Shown here piece after piece: positions 16,508 to 25,129 of a stretch of 58,391 nt of DNA. The translations under genes were made by a program, and so were the position numbers. Location of the stretch: NCBI GenBank assembly GCA_021768185.1, contig JAETNP010000018.1, positions 1 through 58,391 on the forward strand, written 5' to 3'. Positions within the stretch are counted from its first letter, which is position 1. Each line of letters opens with the position of its first letter. This DNA is from Oscillospiraceae bacterium. GTDB taxonomy: Bacteria; Bacillota; Clostridia; Oscillospirales; Oscillospiraceae. Below the pieces are notes generated by a model that was given only the letters and a program-made list of their open reading frames with translations, was not told where the DNA came from and searched no databases.

Positions 16508-19458
16508 ACGATAGGTTCCTCCTGTTTTTGATCAAATCGAATCGCCAGCAGTTCCGCCCTTCCATCGCCCTCATATTGCAGCTCCAGCGGACAGACACCT
16601 TCAGCACAAAGATCAAGGGCTACTTCCTGCCATGTGCTTTCGGATACAGCGGCACAGCCTTGCTCCTGCCCTTCGGTCAGGACGGTAAAGTGCCCTCTAT
16701 CTTTTCCTCGAAGGATCAGCGTCAGCTTTACTGGGCTCTCAAATGCAAAATATTTGAATACGATACGGGTTCCATTTTTGATATTGGTAATATATCTTTC
16801 GACATTTCGGCCCTCTCCGCTATGGGTAATATAGGGAATGTCCGCGTTCACGACCCGATTGGTGGCGTGGGGCATCTTTCCGTTGGTGATATTACAGGCA
16901 ATCACTGCGGGGTACTCGCCTTCCGCCCGCAGGGGCCCTCCGTTGAGTCCGCAACTGGTACATTCCGCCTGGGCGATGCTGCCGTCCGGGGCAATGGTCA
17001 CCGGCTCCGCGCAGGCTTGGCGGCTGTAGGTGGAGTTATGGGTATGGCGGTGATAGAAAATGTACCACTGGCCGTTTACGTATTCCAGACTGCCATGGTT
17101 GTTGGCCGTCATGTTCAGCCGATCCTCGCCCTTCCTGCCGTCCAGCCCCACGTCACCGTTGGATTGCAGGATGCCGCGGTATACGAAGTCCCGGTCCGGA
17201 TATTGGCTGGTTGCATAGGAGAGCATATTGCTGTTTTCATCGGAGTAGATGAAGTAATATGTGCCGTTGATCTTTCGGATGCTGCTGGCCTCATAGAAGC
17301 CGTGCCCCTCGAAGCTGGTTCCCAAGGCCATGAACTGGCTGGGGACGATACGCCTTGTCTCGCTTGTGACAGTGAGCATATCATCCGCAAGTGTTACATG
17401 GTTCGCTCCCATCACATCCTCCGGCTCGGAGAGCAGCTGTTCTCTGGTGCGGTGGAACAGCATCTGCTCCGCGCCCAGCAGGAACTGTCGTAGCTGATCT
17501 TTACTCATTTTTCGGAAGTCCGGCAACTTCTGCCCGTTCCTGCCCCTGCCGCCGTGGGCCCCGGAGGCCACCGTGGACAGCGCCCAGCCGTGGTAGAGCC
17601 GGATCACACCATCATCGTTAATGACCGCAGGGTCGCCTGGAAGGTAGCGCAGGTAGGGCGAACCGTCCGGATTGCGGACGAATCCCAGATACTCATATTT
17701 CCCCGCAGGGGTGTCGCAGACGGCTACGCCAATGGGCGTATTGTGATCGTCTCCGGTGCTGCCAATACCTCCGCTGATGCAATAATAGAGATAGTACCGC
17801 CCGTCGTTCCCACGTACCACGTCGGGGGCGTACAGGTCGGCAAAATTGCCCCGGGCGCGAGGCTCCTGCCGGGCCTCATAGAGGACGCCCTCATACCGCC
17901 AGTCGCTGAGATCGTCCACCGGTGCGCTCCAGCCCACGTAATTCCCAGCGGCGCAGTAGTGCTCGCCGCCCTCTAGATCATGGGAGCCGAACAGGTACAG
18001 CCGGTCTCCAAATACATGAGGCTCACCGTCCGGGATGTACTCCCACAGAGGGAGGAAGGGGTTAAAAACTTGTATGTTATCGCAGCCTCCTGTCTTTGGC
18101 CGCCACTCGTCCCGCCAGCGCAGGCGGGGCAACCCGCCGTCAAATTCAATGGGAAGCCACACATAGTCTGCAATCTCCGTCCGCGCTGTCTCCAGCACGT
18201 TGGCGGCGTACATTTCCTTCCGTTCATTGTCGGCTGCCCGGTAATGCTCGGGGTCATAGGTGCTGGCTACCACGCGGGTAAAGAGGTCGGCAATGCGGGC
18301 ATCCACCCTGTATTCCGGCACCCAGCGGTCCGCCATGGCGATCCACTGATTCGTCCCCTCCACCCGGAACACCTTCGAGATCTGGCTGTTGAAGGAGGCA
18401 CGGGAGGCGTCGTCCACATGGGGGTCGCCCAGGCTGGTGAACACGCCGTCCCAGGTATCTGCCGCCGCGCTGTCGGAGCGGTTGGGGATATACCCCGTCA
18501 TGCCGCTGGTGAGCATGTATTTCTTCCCATTTGCCTCGAACAGCGCCGGTCCTTCGCGGGTAAAGGGCGGGTGCAGATCCGGATAACTCCGGGCAACCTC
18601 CCCAGCCGCGTGGAGGTAGTCCTCCGTCAGCTCCATGCAGACCATGGCGGAGTGGTCCGCGTCAAAATAGAGGTACCCCTTTCCGGTTTCTCCGTCAGCA
18701 ATAAGGTCAAAGTCCCCCGCCTTATGTCCGCCGGGATTGTAGAGGTTCTCCACCATCTTGTAAGGCCCCCGCAGCCGGTCTGCCTGCCAGACAGTAAATG
18801 CAGCCTCCGGTCCGGAGAGCTTGATCCAACAGACATACTTTCCTGTCTTCTCACATTTCAGGATATGGGGCCGATCCACATGCTTCGCCGGGAAAAGGGC
18901 TGAGTTGGGATCATCCAGCACCGGCGGGATGAGAAATCCCAGGTCCGTCCAGTTGCAGAGGTCCGTGGAGGAATAGACCTTGATCCCCCATGTCCAGACG
19001 CCATTTTCCCCGTCGGTATGTTCTTTGTTTTCACCGTACCAGTAGTACACGCCGTCCTCGAAGAACACCGCGCCGCCGTGGGCCTGGATGCGCTCCCCCT
19101 TAGTATCCAGCCAGGGCTGTCCGGGATAGACGGCGTCCTGATGGTGGGTTTCCGGGGCGGGAACCTTTTCTCTGTCCGCAGCGTCCAGGGCGAGAAACCG
19201 TTCGATCTGTTTCGCCTCGCTGGGGCTGACAGCGTTTTCCGGTGTGTTCAGCGCGGCGAGGGCGGCGTCCAGCTTGGGCAGCAGCTCCCTGCCCTGGGGC
19301 AGCCGGGAATAGCGGACCAGCTGCTCTACAGAGAGCTGCTTCGCCTGGGGATTGCTCTCCGCCATCTTCCGCATACCGGGGAGAAATTGGTCGAAAACAG
19401 CAACGGCTTCTTCGTTTTCCAACAGGTACCCTATTCTCATGCTAATATTATAAATCAT
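16504..19458 (-). CDS. double GH43 fusion protein
   Basis: 984 residues from ATG 19458 (GGAG 8 bp upstream), overlapping the rhamnosidase stop by 11 bp; ATG 19440 is an alternative. Layout: a helical module of about 100 residues (NEEAVAVFDQFLPGM to LDAALAALN); a first GH43-like propeller at about 115-480 with HGGAVFFEDGVYYWYGENKE, as in GH43 galactanase-type subfamilies; then a second GH43 unit at about 485-880 almost identical to the stand-alone enzyme at 1288-2859; then a beta-sandwich end. Two complementary activities on one substrate would be expected. The close match between the two loci, including the long block from the acid Glu onward, indicates recent duplication or gene conversion. 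Confidence 0.85.
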   Translation of the reverse strand: MIYNISMRIGYLLENEEAVAVFDQFLPGMRKMAESNPQAKQLSVEQLVRYSRLPQGRELLPKLDAALAALNTPENAVSPSEAKQIERFLALDAADREKVPAPETHHQDAVYPGQPWLDTKGERIQAHGGAVFFEDGVYYWYGENKEHTDGENGVWTWGIKVYSSTDLCNWTDLGFLIPPVLDDPNSALFPAKHVDRPHILKCEKTGKYVCWIKLSGPEAAFTVWQADRLRGPYKMVENLYNPGGHKAGDFDLIADGETGKGYLYFDADHSAMVCMELTEDYLHAAGEVARSYPDLHPPFTREGPALFEANGKKYMLTSGMTGYIPNRSDSAAADTWDGVFTSLGDPHVDDASRASFNSQISKVFRVEGTNQWIAMADRWVPEYRVDARIADLFTRVVASTYDPEHYRAADNERKEMYAANVLETARTEIADYVWLPIEFDGGLPRLRWRDEWRPKTGGCDNIQVFNPFLPLWEYIPDGEPHVFGDRLYLFGSHDLEGGEHYCAAGNYVGWSAPVDDLSDWRYEGVLYEARQEPRARGNFADLYAPDVVRGNDGRYYLYYCISGGIGSTGDDHNTPIGVAVCDTPAGKYEYLGFVRNPDGSPYLRYLPGDPAVINDDGVIRLYHGWALSTVASGAHGGRGRNGQKLPDFRKMSKDQLRQFLLGAEQMLFHRTREQLLSEPEDVMGANHVTLADDMLTVTSETRRIVPSQFMALGTSFEGHGFYEASSIRKINGTYYFIYSDENSNMLSYATSQYPDRDFVYRGILQSNGDVGLDGRKGEDRLNMTANNHGSLEYVNGQWYIFYHRHTHNSTYSRQACAEPVTIAPDGSIAQAECTSCGLNGGPLRAEGEYPAVIACNITNGKMPHATNRVVNADIPYITHSGEGRNVERYITNIKNGTRIVFKYFAFESPVKLTLILRGKDRGHFTVLTEGQEQGCAAVSESTWQEVALDLCAEGVCPLELQYEGDGRAELLAIRFDQKQEEPIV

Positions 19459-22045
19459 GCCGCTTCTCCTTGCAAACATATTGATAGGTCCCCCAGCCAA
19501 GTGTTTCCGTCCGCCCGTCCGGCAGATGGAGCTCGGCCGTGGTGTTGGCGGGGATCGCAAAGCTGAACTGAGTCTCCTCCGCCGTCTGCTCCCACTTACT
19601 GGTTATTCGCCCATAAGGCGAGTCATATGCCGCCTGGGCATAGGTCAGTGTCCTGCCGGGAACAGGCGCGAGAACAAAATGATTTTCGCCGGAGACCCGG
19701 ATGCCGCAGACTGTCTCAAACAGAAATGCGCAGACCGCACCGGGAGAATAGTGGTTCATGGACTGGAGCAGGGGATGCCCCTCCTCGTCATAAGCCTTAT
19801 AGGTCTCCCACACCGTGGTGGCTCCCTGCTCCACCATGGCCAGCCAGCCGGGAGCGGCGGTGTTCTCCAGCATCCGGTAGGCCGTATCCGTATAGCCATA
19901 CTTTACAAGCATACTGAGCACGAACGGCGTGGAGAGAAACCCGGTGCCCACCTTATAGTCCCGCGCAATGGCATCCGCGTTCAGCCGGGCGGCAGCCTTT
20001 TCGTTTTCTGTTCCCTCCAGCAGCCCCAGCGCCAGCGCCCGCACCATGGGAGCCTGCCGGGGAGCGTTGATTTCCCCATCCTTCACAAAATGGAATTGAT
20101 AAGCGTTCCGCGCCCCCTCGGCGTATTCCTCGCACTGGGCGGCTTCCTCTGTCCGGCCGGTTTCCCGCAGCATCTCCGCCAGCAGCGTCATGGAGTAGTG
20201 GAGGTAGGCCGCTGTGACCTCCTGTTTGGGACGGATCAGCTCCTTGGTGGGGTCGCCCTCCGGCTCGCACCACTCGCCCCAGTGCAGGCCGCTTTCGATG
20301 ATATACTGGTTATACGGGGAATCCGGCAGCAGGAACGGCGCGATCATCCCCTTGAGCGGGTGCCCGTCCGGGAGATGATAGAAGGACTTATCCGCGGCGG
20401 CTTTGACGGCGTATTCCTTCCAGCCGTGCATCAATTCGTAGTTTTCCGTAATAAATCGGCTGTCCCCATACAGCTTCCATAAGGTATAGGGGAGGATGAT
20501 TGCCGCATCGGCCCAGCCGCTGGCTCCATTGAGAGCGTCCCGGTTGTCCACGCCCCGAACCTTCGGGCAGACATTGTCTACCCGCCCATCTTCCCGCTGG
20601 CAGTCCCGCACATCCCGCAGCCACTTGCGGTAAAACGCAGCGGTGTCAGCCAGATAGCTGGCGGTCCCGGCAAAAACCTGGGCATCGCCTGTCCAGCCGG
20701 CCTTTTCCCGCTGGGGACAATCGGTGGGGATGTCCACAAAATTGCTTTTCAGGCTCCAGCGGGTGTTGCGCAGGAACTGGTTGACCTTCTCGTTGGAACA
20801 CCGGAAATCGCCCACGAACTCCAAATCGCTGTAAACTGCCACCGCCTCAAAATCATGAGGATCAATCTGCTCCATTCCTTCCGCCAATGCGTACCGGAAG
20901 CCGGAATAGAAAAATTCCGGCTGGAACCGTTCCCTCCCTCCGGCACAGGTATAGACGATCTCCTGCTTCGTGGGCGGAAGATCCGGCAGGACATGCAGCA
21001 GGGTATTATTGTTGTACTCCCCCTGGTCAAGTGCCTCGCACATCCGCAGGCGGATCGTCTGTCCCGGTTTGCCGCAAATAGAAAACCGGATGTATCCAGC
21101 CAGGTTCTGCCCAAAGTCCAGAATTTTTGCCCCGCTGGGGCTGATTAGCAGCTCAGGCGTAAAGGTCTCATGTTCCGCGATCCCATCCGCCGGAGACGCC
21201 GTGGGCAGATCCCCAAAGTCCGCCAGCCGCGCGTGCGCGCCATAACCGGGAATTTTGCGGGCGTCGTACACTTCCCCGTCCTTCAAGTCGGTATAGACAA
21301 TGGGGCCGTCATTGCACCAGAGAAAGCTCTCGTCCGTTCCGATCACGGTTTTCCGCCCGGCATGATCTGTCAGTACCAGCTGCGCCAGGAGGGCCGTCTG
21401 TTCCCCGAAAAAGTATTCGTTGTTGGTGCTGCCAAGCTTGCCCTTATACCAGCCGTCTCCGACAACAAAGTCCAAGGTGTTTTCTCCGGACCGCAGGTAT
21501 TCCGTTACATCGTATGTCTGGTAATAAAGCCGCTTCTCATACTCCGTACAACCGGGAGCCAATACGCCGGGCAGACGCTTCCCATTGAGAAACGCGGCAT
21601 ACATCCCGCGGGCGGAAGCATACAAACGAGCTGTCTGCGGAATATTTTCCAGAATAAAGGTTTTCCGGTAATAGTCGGCGGGCAGGCGCTCACGCTTCGC
21701 CGTATCCACGCCGCAGATCCATTTTGCCCGCCAGTCGCCGGCATCCAGACCGGTCTCAAACCACACGCTTTCGGAAACATGCCCCTGACCGTTCTCATCC
21801 CAAAGTGTCACATTCCAGCTCACCCGTTCCATAGAGCACAGCGGTTCCCCCGCATACACGCAGCGCATCCGGCCGCTCTCTATCCGGCCGCTGTCGAACA
21901 GGACACGGCCCGCCGCGCTCACTGCGCATACCCGATAAGCGCGCTGCTCCGCGCCGTCCGCGCACTTCCAGGTGAATTGAGGCCGCCGCTCGTCAATGCC
22001 CAGCGGATTGCGGCGGTATTCGGTTCTCAGTGAAATAGCTCTCAT
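19448..22045 (-). CDS. GH78 alpha-L-rhamnosidase
   Basis: 865 residues, start ATG 22045 behind GAGGAGG. It hydrolyses terminal alpha-L-rhamnose from plant glycosides, saponins, flavonoids or pectin side chains. Order: an N-terminal immunoglobulin-like domain (RRNPLGIDERRPQFTW), a rhamnose-binding beta-sandwich (YASARGMYAAFLNGKR, GCTEYEKRLYYQTYDVT), then the (alpha/alpha)6 barrel from about residue 400. The catalytic Asp/Glu cluster is visible in DIPTDCPQRE-KAGWTGDAQ and REDGRVDNVCP. The C-terminal beta-domain ends with HLPDGRTETLGWGTYQY. No signal peptide, so rhamnose is released inside the cell, where the nearby rhaA-rhaB operon consumes it. Confidence 0.93.
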   Translation of the reverse strand: MRAISLRTEYRRNPLGIDERRPQFTWKCADGAEQRAYRVCAVSAAGRVLFDSGRIESGRMRCVYAGEPLCSMERVSWNVTLWDENGQGHVSESVWFETGLDAGDWRAKWICGVDTAKRERLPADYYRKTFILENIPQTARLYASARGMYAAFLNGKRLPGVLAPGCTEYEKRLYYQTYDVTEYLRSGENTLDFVVGDGWYKGKLGSTNNEYFFGEQTALLAQLVLTDHAGRKTVIGTDESFLWCNDGPIVYTDLKDGEVYDARKIPGYGAHARLADFGDLPTASPADGIAEHETFTPELLISPSGAKILDFGQNLAGYIRFSICGKPGQTIRLRMCEALDQGEYNNNTLLHVLPDLPPTKQEIVYTCAGGRERFQPEFFYSGFRYALAEGMEQIDPHDFEAVAVYSDLEFVGDFRCSNEKVNQFLRNTRWSLKSNFVDIPTDCPQREKAGWTGDAQVFAGTASYLADTAAFYRKWLRDVRDCQREDGRVDNVCPKVRGVDNRDALNGASGWADAAIILPYTLWKLYGDSRFITENYELMHGWKEYAVKAAADKSFYHLPDGHPLKGMIAPFLLPDSPYNQYIIESGLHWGEWCEPEGDPTKELIRPKQEVTAAYLHYSMTLLAEMLRETGRTEEAAQCEEYAEGARNAYQFHFVKDGEINAPRQAPMVRALALGLLEGTENEKAAARLNADAIARDYKVGTGFLSTPFVLSMLVKYGYTDTAYRMLENTAAPGWLAMVEQGATTVWETYKAYDEEGHPLLQSMNHYSPGAVCAFLFETVCGIRVSGENHFVLAPVPGRTLTYAQAAYDSPYGRITSKWEQTAEETQFSFAIPANTTAELHLPDGRTETLGWGTYQYVCKEKRHDL

Positions 22046-22078
22046 GCCAAAGCCTCCTCTTTCAGAAAAGTAGATTAC

Positions 22079-22109
22079 GGCGGGCAGCAGCCGGTGGCCG
22101 CTGCCCGCC
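22079..22109 (-). terminator. intra-operon hairpin between transporter and GH78
   Basis: A perfect 10-bp GC stem (GGCGGGCAGC / GCTGCCCGCC) with an 11-nt loop lies between the transporter and the rhamnosidase. The U-tract after it is weak on the minus strand, so it more likely attenuates or stabilises the transporter mRNA than fully terminates. Confidence 0.55.
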
Positions 22110-22136
22110 TTGCGTGAGGGGGAGAATCATCCTTAT

Positions 22137-23522
22137 TTACTGCGCGGCGGTATTTTCAGCCGCCTTTTTCTTTGCCTCAAACTCAGCAACCTGCGGTTCC
22201 AGCCGGGAGAAGGCCAGGCAGCATACCGCAATAATGGTCAGAAGAACAATGGGAACAATAGCAAAGTCGATCCGAATCATCATCAGAGCGCTGGCGGGCT
22301 GAGAGCTGACGCCCTCGGCGGAGACGTAACCGGCCAGCATCAGCAGGATACCGGTGATCCACGCGCCCATTGCACCGCCCGCCTTGGAGCAGAAGTTGGC
22401 AAGGATCGCAGAAGAGCCGTCCATACGGGGCATTCCCTGCATCTCATTGTAAGTACAGATATTCATAATGAACAAAACGCCATAGTAGGCGATGGGCAGC
22501 GTGCCGATCTGGCCGATAACATAGCCCAGCATAACCCCCATCATGTTGGATCCGGAGAAAAAGGCGATCAGGAAACCCACAATGCTGATCCCGCACAGAT
22601 AGGTGATCATCTTACCCATGGAGCCGATCTTCTTCATAATGAACGGGAAGACCAGCATAATAGGAAGCAGCAGCATACCGCCGGCAGAGAGAATACCCAT
22701 CATACTCACATCGCCTACGATCCACTTGAAATAATAGGAGCCGACGGCCAGATTGGTGATAATGTTATAGCACAGCATGATGACAGCGTAGAACCAGACG
22801 TACTTGTTGCGGCGGAAGAGCATGAATATCTCCTTCAGCTTGATGGGGTCCTGCTTCGAGGTGGCGTCCACACTGGGGTCTTCCTTGCAGAAAATGAAGC
22901 GCAGGAGCCCGATCAGGGTAGCAGGGATCATGACCAGCGCGACGGCGGCGGTCCAGCCCGAGGCGCTGGTGGCGATGCGGGCCTGCAGAATGGGGAACAC
23001 AATATTGAGGATCATTGAGCCGGCCATGGTTACGATGCCGCCGTAGGAGGAAACCTTGGTCAGCAGCGTCTTGTTGTTGCTGAAGTGACGGATCGTATAG
23101 GGATTGCCGGCAGCCTGCCGCAGCGTGGCAAAGATGGAAAAGGTGAAGGTGTACATGCAGAAGATCCACGCGCATTTGACCACGCTGCTCCATGCCGGAT
23201 TGCCCGCAAAAATCAATATTGAGCAGATGGTCATGCCTACGATGCCCAGCTCGTATGGGCGTCCCTTCCCCCATTTGGTATGGGTGTTGTCCACCAGCCA
23301 TCCGGCAAAAACGTCGGTAAAGCCGTCCACGATCTTGCTGGCCAGCAGCAGCGTGCTGACAACGCCGATGTTGATGCCCAGCGTGTCGCTGCAATAGAGG
23401 GACAGGAAATTCAAGGTAATCACGTTGACCCATGCCGCGGAAATATCCGAGGACTTCCAGAGCAGGAGCCGTCCCAGTCCCAACTTGTCGGGGTTCCTTA
23501 CTTTCTCAATTTTCCCTGCCAT
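22137..23522 (-). CDS. GPH-family sugar:cation symporter (MelB-like MFS)
   Basis: 461 residues, ATG 23522 behind AAGGAGA. Twelve hydrophobic segments are visible, with GPH hallmarks: SSDISAAWVNVITLNFLSLY in helix 1, the VDGFTDVFAGWLVDNTHTKWGKGRPY loop (the conserved D-G-x-x-D and RP motif of the melibiose carrier family) and a similar second-half loop. It imports a glycoside or oligosaccharide by cation symport. First gene of the glycosidase operon and directly downstream of the strong promoter at 23578-23606, so its substrate is presumably what the following GH78/GH43/GH3/GH2 enzymes digest. Confidence 0.88.
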   Translation of the reverse strand: MAGKIEKVRNPDKLGLGRLLLWKSSDISAAWVNVITLNFLSLYCSDTLGINIGVVSTLLLASKIVDGFTDVFAGWLVDNTHTKWGKGRPYELGIVGMTICSILIFAGNPAWSSVVKCAWIFCMYTFTFSIFATLRQAAGNPYTIRHFSNNKTLLTKVSSYGGIVTMAGSMILNIVFPILQARIATSASGWTAAVALVMIPATLIGLLRFIFCKEDPSVDATSKQDPIKLKEIFMLFRRNKYVWFYAVIMLCYNIITNLAVGSYYFKWIVGDVSMMGILSAGGMLLLPIMLVFPFIMKKIGSMGKMITYLCGISIVGFLIAFFSGSNMMGVMLGYVIGQIGTLPIAYYGVLFIMNICTYNEMQGMPRMDGSSAILANFCSKAGGAMGAWITGILLMLAGYVSAEGVSSQPASALMMIRIDFAIVPIVLLTIIAVCCLAFSRLEPQVAEFEAKKKAAENTAAQ

Positions 23523-23577
23523 AATTCTCTTCTCCTTTTCAAATTGCGAGGAAACCTATTCCTCACTGCTTGATTTG

Positions 23578-23622
23578 ATTATAGGAGCGGACCGCTTTGG
23601 TGTAAAGCTATAATTTAGCTTT
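23578..23622 (-). promoter_or_regulatory. promoter of the GPH-GH78 operon with overlapping palindrome
   Basis: Minus strand: -35 TTTACA (23601-23606), 17 bp, -10 TATAAT (23578-23583). The inverted repeat AAAGCTA-5 bp-TAGCTTT (23604-23622) overlaps the -35 edge and is a good candidate operator for the divergent AraC protein or another regulator. Confidence 0.7.
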
Positions 23623-23628
23623 CAACAC

Positions 23629-23667
23629 AATATATTAAACATATTTCCAAAATAGATTTAATATATT
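23629..23667. promoter_or_regulatory. 11-bp inverted repeat in the divergent region
   Basis: AATATATTAAA (23629-23639) and TTTAATATATT (23657-23667) form a perfect inverted repeat with a 17-bp spacer, midway between the two divergent promoters. It is suited to binding a dimeric regulator. It is AT-rich, so chance cannot be excluded. Confidence 0.5.
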
Positions 23668-23694
23668 GCATCAATATCGAATTCATGATACACT
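23666..23694 (+). promoter_or_regulatory. promoter of the AraC gene at 23728
   Basis: TTGCAT (23666-23671), a 17-bp spacer and TACACT (23689-23694) give a near-consensus sigma-70-type promoter 34 bp before the start codon. Its -35 abuts the inverted repeat at 23657-23667, consistent with autoregulation. Confidence 0.55.
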
Positions 23695-23727
23695 AAAAGA
23701 AACCTGCGTCTGGGAGGCTGGGATGCT

Positions 23728-24948
23728 ATGGAGGAATCGTCGATAAGTCGGGAAGAAAAGCTGCTTTTGCTGAGGGAAATGTTGACCTGCGGCGCATCCG
23801 TCTATTTATGGACATACGCCGCCAGAGGACACCTGATGCAGACCAACTGTCCGGAGCTGGTGTTGGACGTTGTTTTTGAATCCACCGGCTGCAAGGCATA
23901 TATGCTGGAGTACGGCAGACAGAATACCGCTCCGCTGATCCTCGGTGCGCCCCTGGGGCTGATGTGGTGCGCCGCCTTTGAACAGCAAGACGGAGCGCTT
24001 CACAAAATGCATGTTATCGGCCCGGTGTTCAGCTCAGAGCTCAGCCTGCAGGGACTGAGAGACGCGCTGCGGGAGTTCGACATCCCGCTGGACTTCAAGC
24101 CCCGCCTGGGAGCGCTGCTGCACGATCTCCCTGTGGTAGCGACGTCCCTGTTTTTTCAGTATGGCCTGATGCTCCATTACTGCGCTACCGGCGAGAAGCT
24201 GGAACGCAGCGACATCCAGTTCCAGGAGGGGGAGATCGGCGGCAGTGCCCCCCAGAGAGCGCTCCGCCCGAAGGATCGCCACCGCACCTACAGCGCTGAG
24301 CAGACTCTGCTGTGGATGGTGCGGGAGGGAAATCTGGACTATCAGTCTGCCACGGACCGGGCCAGCGAACTGAGCAGCGGCGTCCGCATTAACTCCGGCA
24401 AGCCCATGGAACAGGCTGTCATCAGCTGCGCAGTATTCACTTCTCTGTGCGTCCGGGCTGCCATTGAAGGTGGGTTGTCGCCGGAAAATGCCTACGCTCT
24501 GGGGGATTCCTATATCCAGAGTATGATTCAATGCCGCACCATTGCTGAGCTGACCGGTATTAACCACGAGATGTATAGCGATTTCATCCATCGGGTCCAC
24601 AAGCATCGGGTCGATACGGAGCGATCCAAGCAGGTCAGAGCCTGCTGTGAGTATATCGAAATGCATCTGGAGGAACCAGTCTCACTGAAACAGTTAGCAT
24701 CGCTGGTGGGATACAGGGACTACTATCTTTCAAGAAAATTCAAAAAGGAAACCGGATTCAGCATTATCGACTACATCAAATTTGCCAGAATTGAGAAAGC
24801 TAAATTATTGCTGTCCACCACAAGAGATCCTGTTCAGGACATCGCCAAACGCCTGCGCTTCTGCTCCAGCAGCTATTTTTCACAGACCTTTCAGCAAGTC
24901 ACGGGCATTCTGCCTCAACAGTACCGGCGGGAGCACCAAACGATCTGA
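23728..24948 (+). CDS. AraC family regulator with large N-terminal sensor
   Basis: 406 residues, ATG 23728 behind GGGAGG. The C-terminal 100 residues are the AraC DNA-binding domain (VSLKQLASLVGYRDYYLSRKF, DPVQDIAKRLRFCSSSYFSQTF, ILPQQYRR). The N-terminal 290 residues are not the cupin type; they look like the longer ligand-sensing regions of gut Clostridia AraC proteins, and no named domain is recognised. Divergent from the GPH-GH78 operon, with shared inverted repeats, so it most likely controls that operon in response to its imported glycoside. Confidence 0.83.
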   Translation: MEESSISREEKLLLLREMLTCGASVYLWTYAARGHLMQTNCPELVLDVVFESTGCKAYMLEYGRQNTAPLILGAPLGLMWCAAFEQQDGALHKMHVIGPVFSSELSLQGLRDALREFDIPLDFKPRLGALLHDLPVVATSLFFQYGLMLHYCATGEKLERSDIQFQEGEIGGSAPQRALRPKDRHRTYSAEQTLLWMVREGNLDYQSATDRASELSSGVRINSGKPMEQAVISCAVFTSLCVRAAIEGGLSPENAYALGDSYIQSMIQCRTIAELTGINHEMYSDFIHRVHKHRVDTERSKQVRACCEYIEMHLEEPVSLKQLASLVGYRDYYLSRKFKKETGFSIIDYIKFARIEKAKLLLSTTRDPVQDIAKRLRFCSSSYFSQTFQQVTGILPQQYRREHQTI

Positions 24949-24983
24949 GCGATTCACTCAAATTCATGGGGCCTTTTAAGGGG

Positions 24984-25095
24984 TTATCCCCGGTCGGGCA
25001 GTGCAATGGTCACTTCATTCACATTCGTCCCTGTGGGACCGGCTTTGGTGCGGCAGCCCACCGCTTCTGATGCCTTGCGGGACAACATGTCAAAT
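24984..25095 (-). pseudogene. C-terminal remnant of a glycerate kinase (MOFRL type)
   Basis: The minus strand here reads DMLSRKASEAVGCRTKAGPT and continues GTNVNEVTIALPDRG to a TAA at 24984. GPTGTNVN near the C-terminus is the signature of type-2 glycerate kinases (GckA/TtuD, MOFRL domain). Only about 35 residues remain and there is no start, so it is a gene scar. Its upstream part has been replaced by the promoter region of the next AraC gene. Confidence 0.55.
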
Positions 25096-25103
25096 GCTAT
25101 AAT
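25075..25103 (+). promoter_or_regulatory. promoter of the AraC-GH39 locus
   Basis: TTGCGG (25075-25080), 17 bp, and an extended -10 TGCTATAAT with TATAAT at 25098-25103, 27 bp before the ATG at 25130. Confidence 0.6.
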
Positions 25104-25129
25104 GTAAAAAAGTCTGAGGAGCTGATCAA

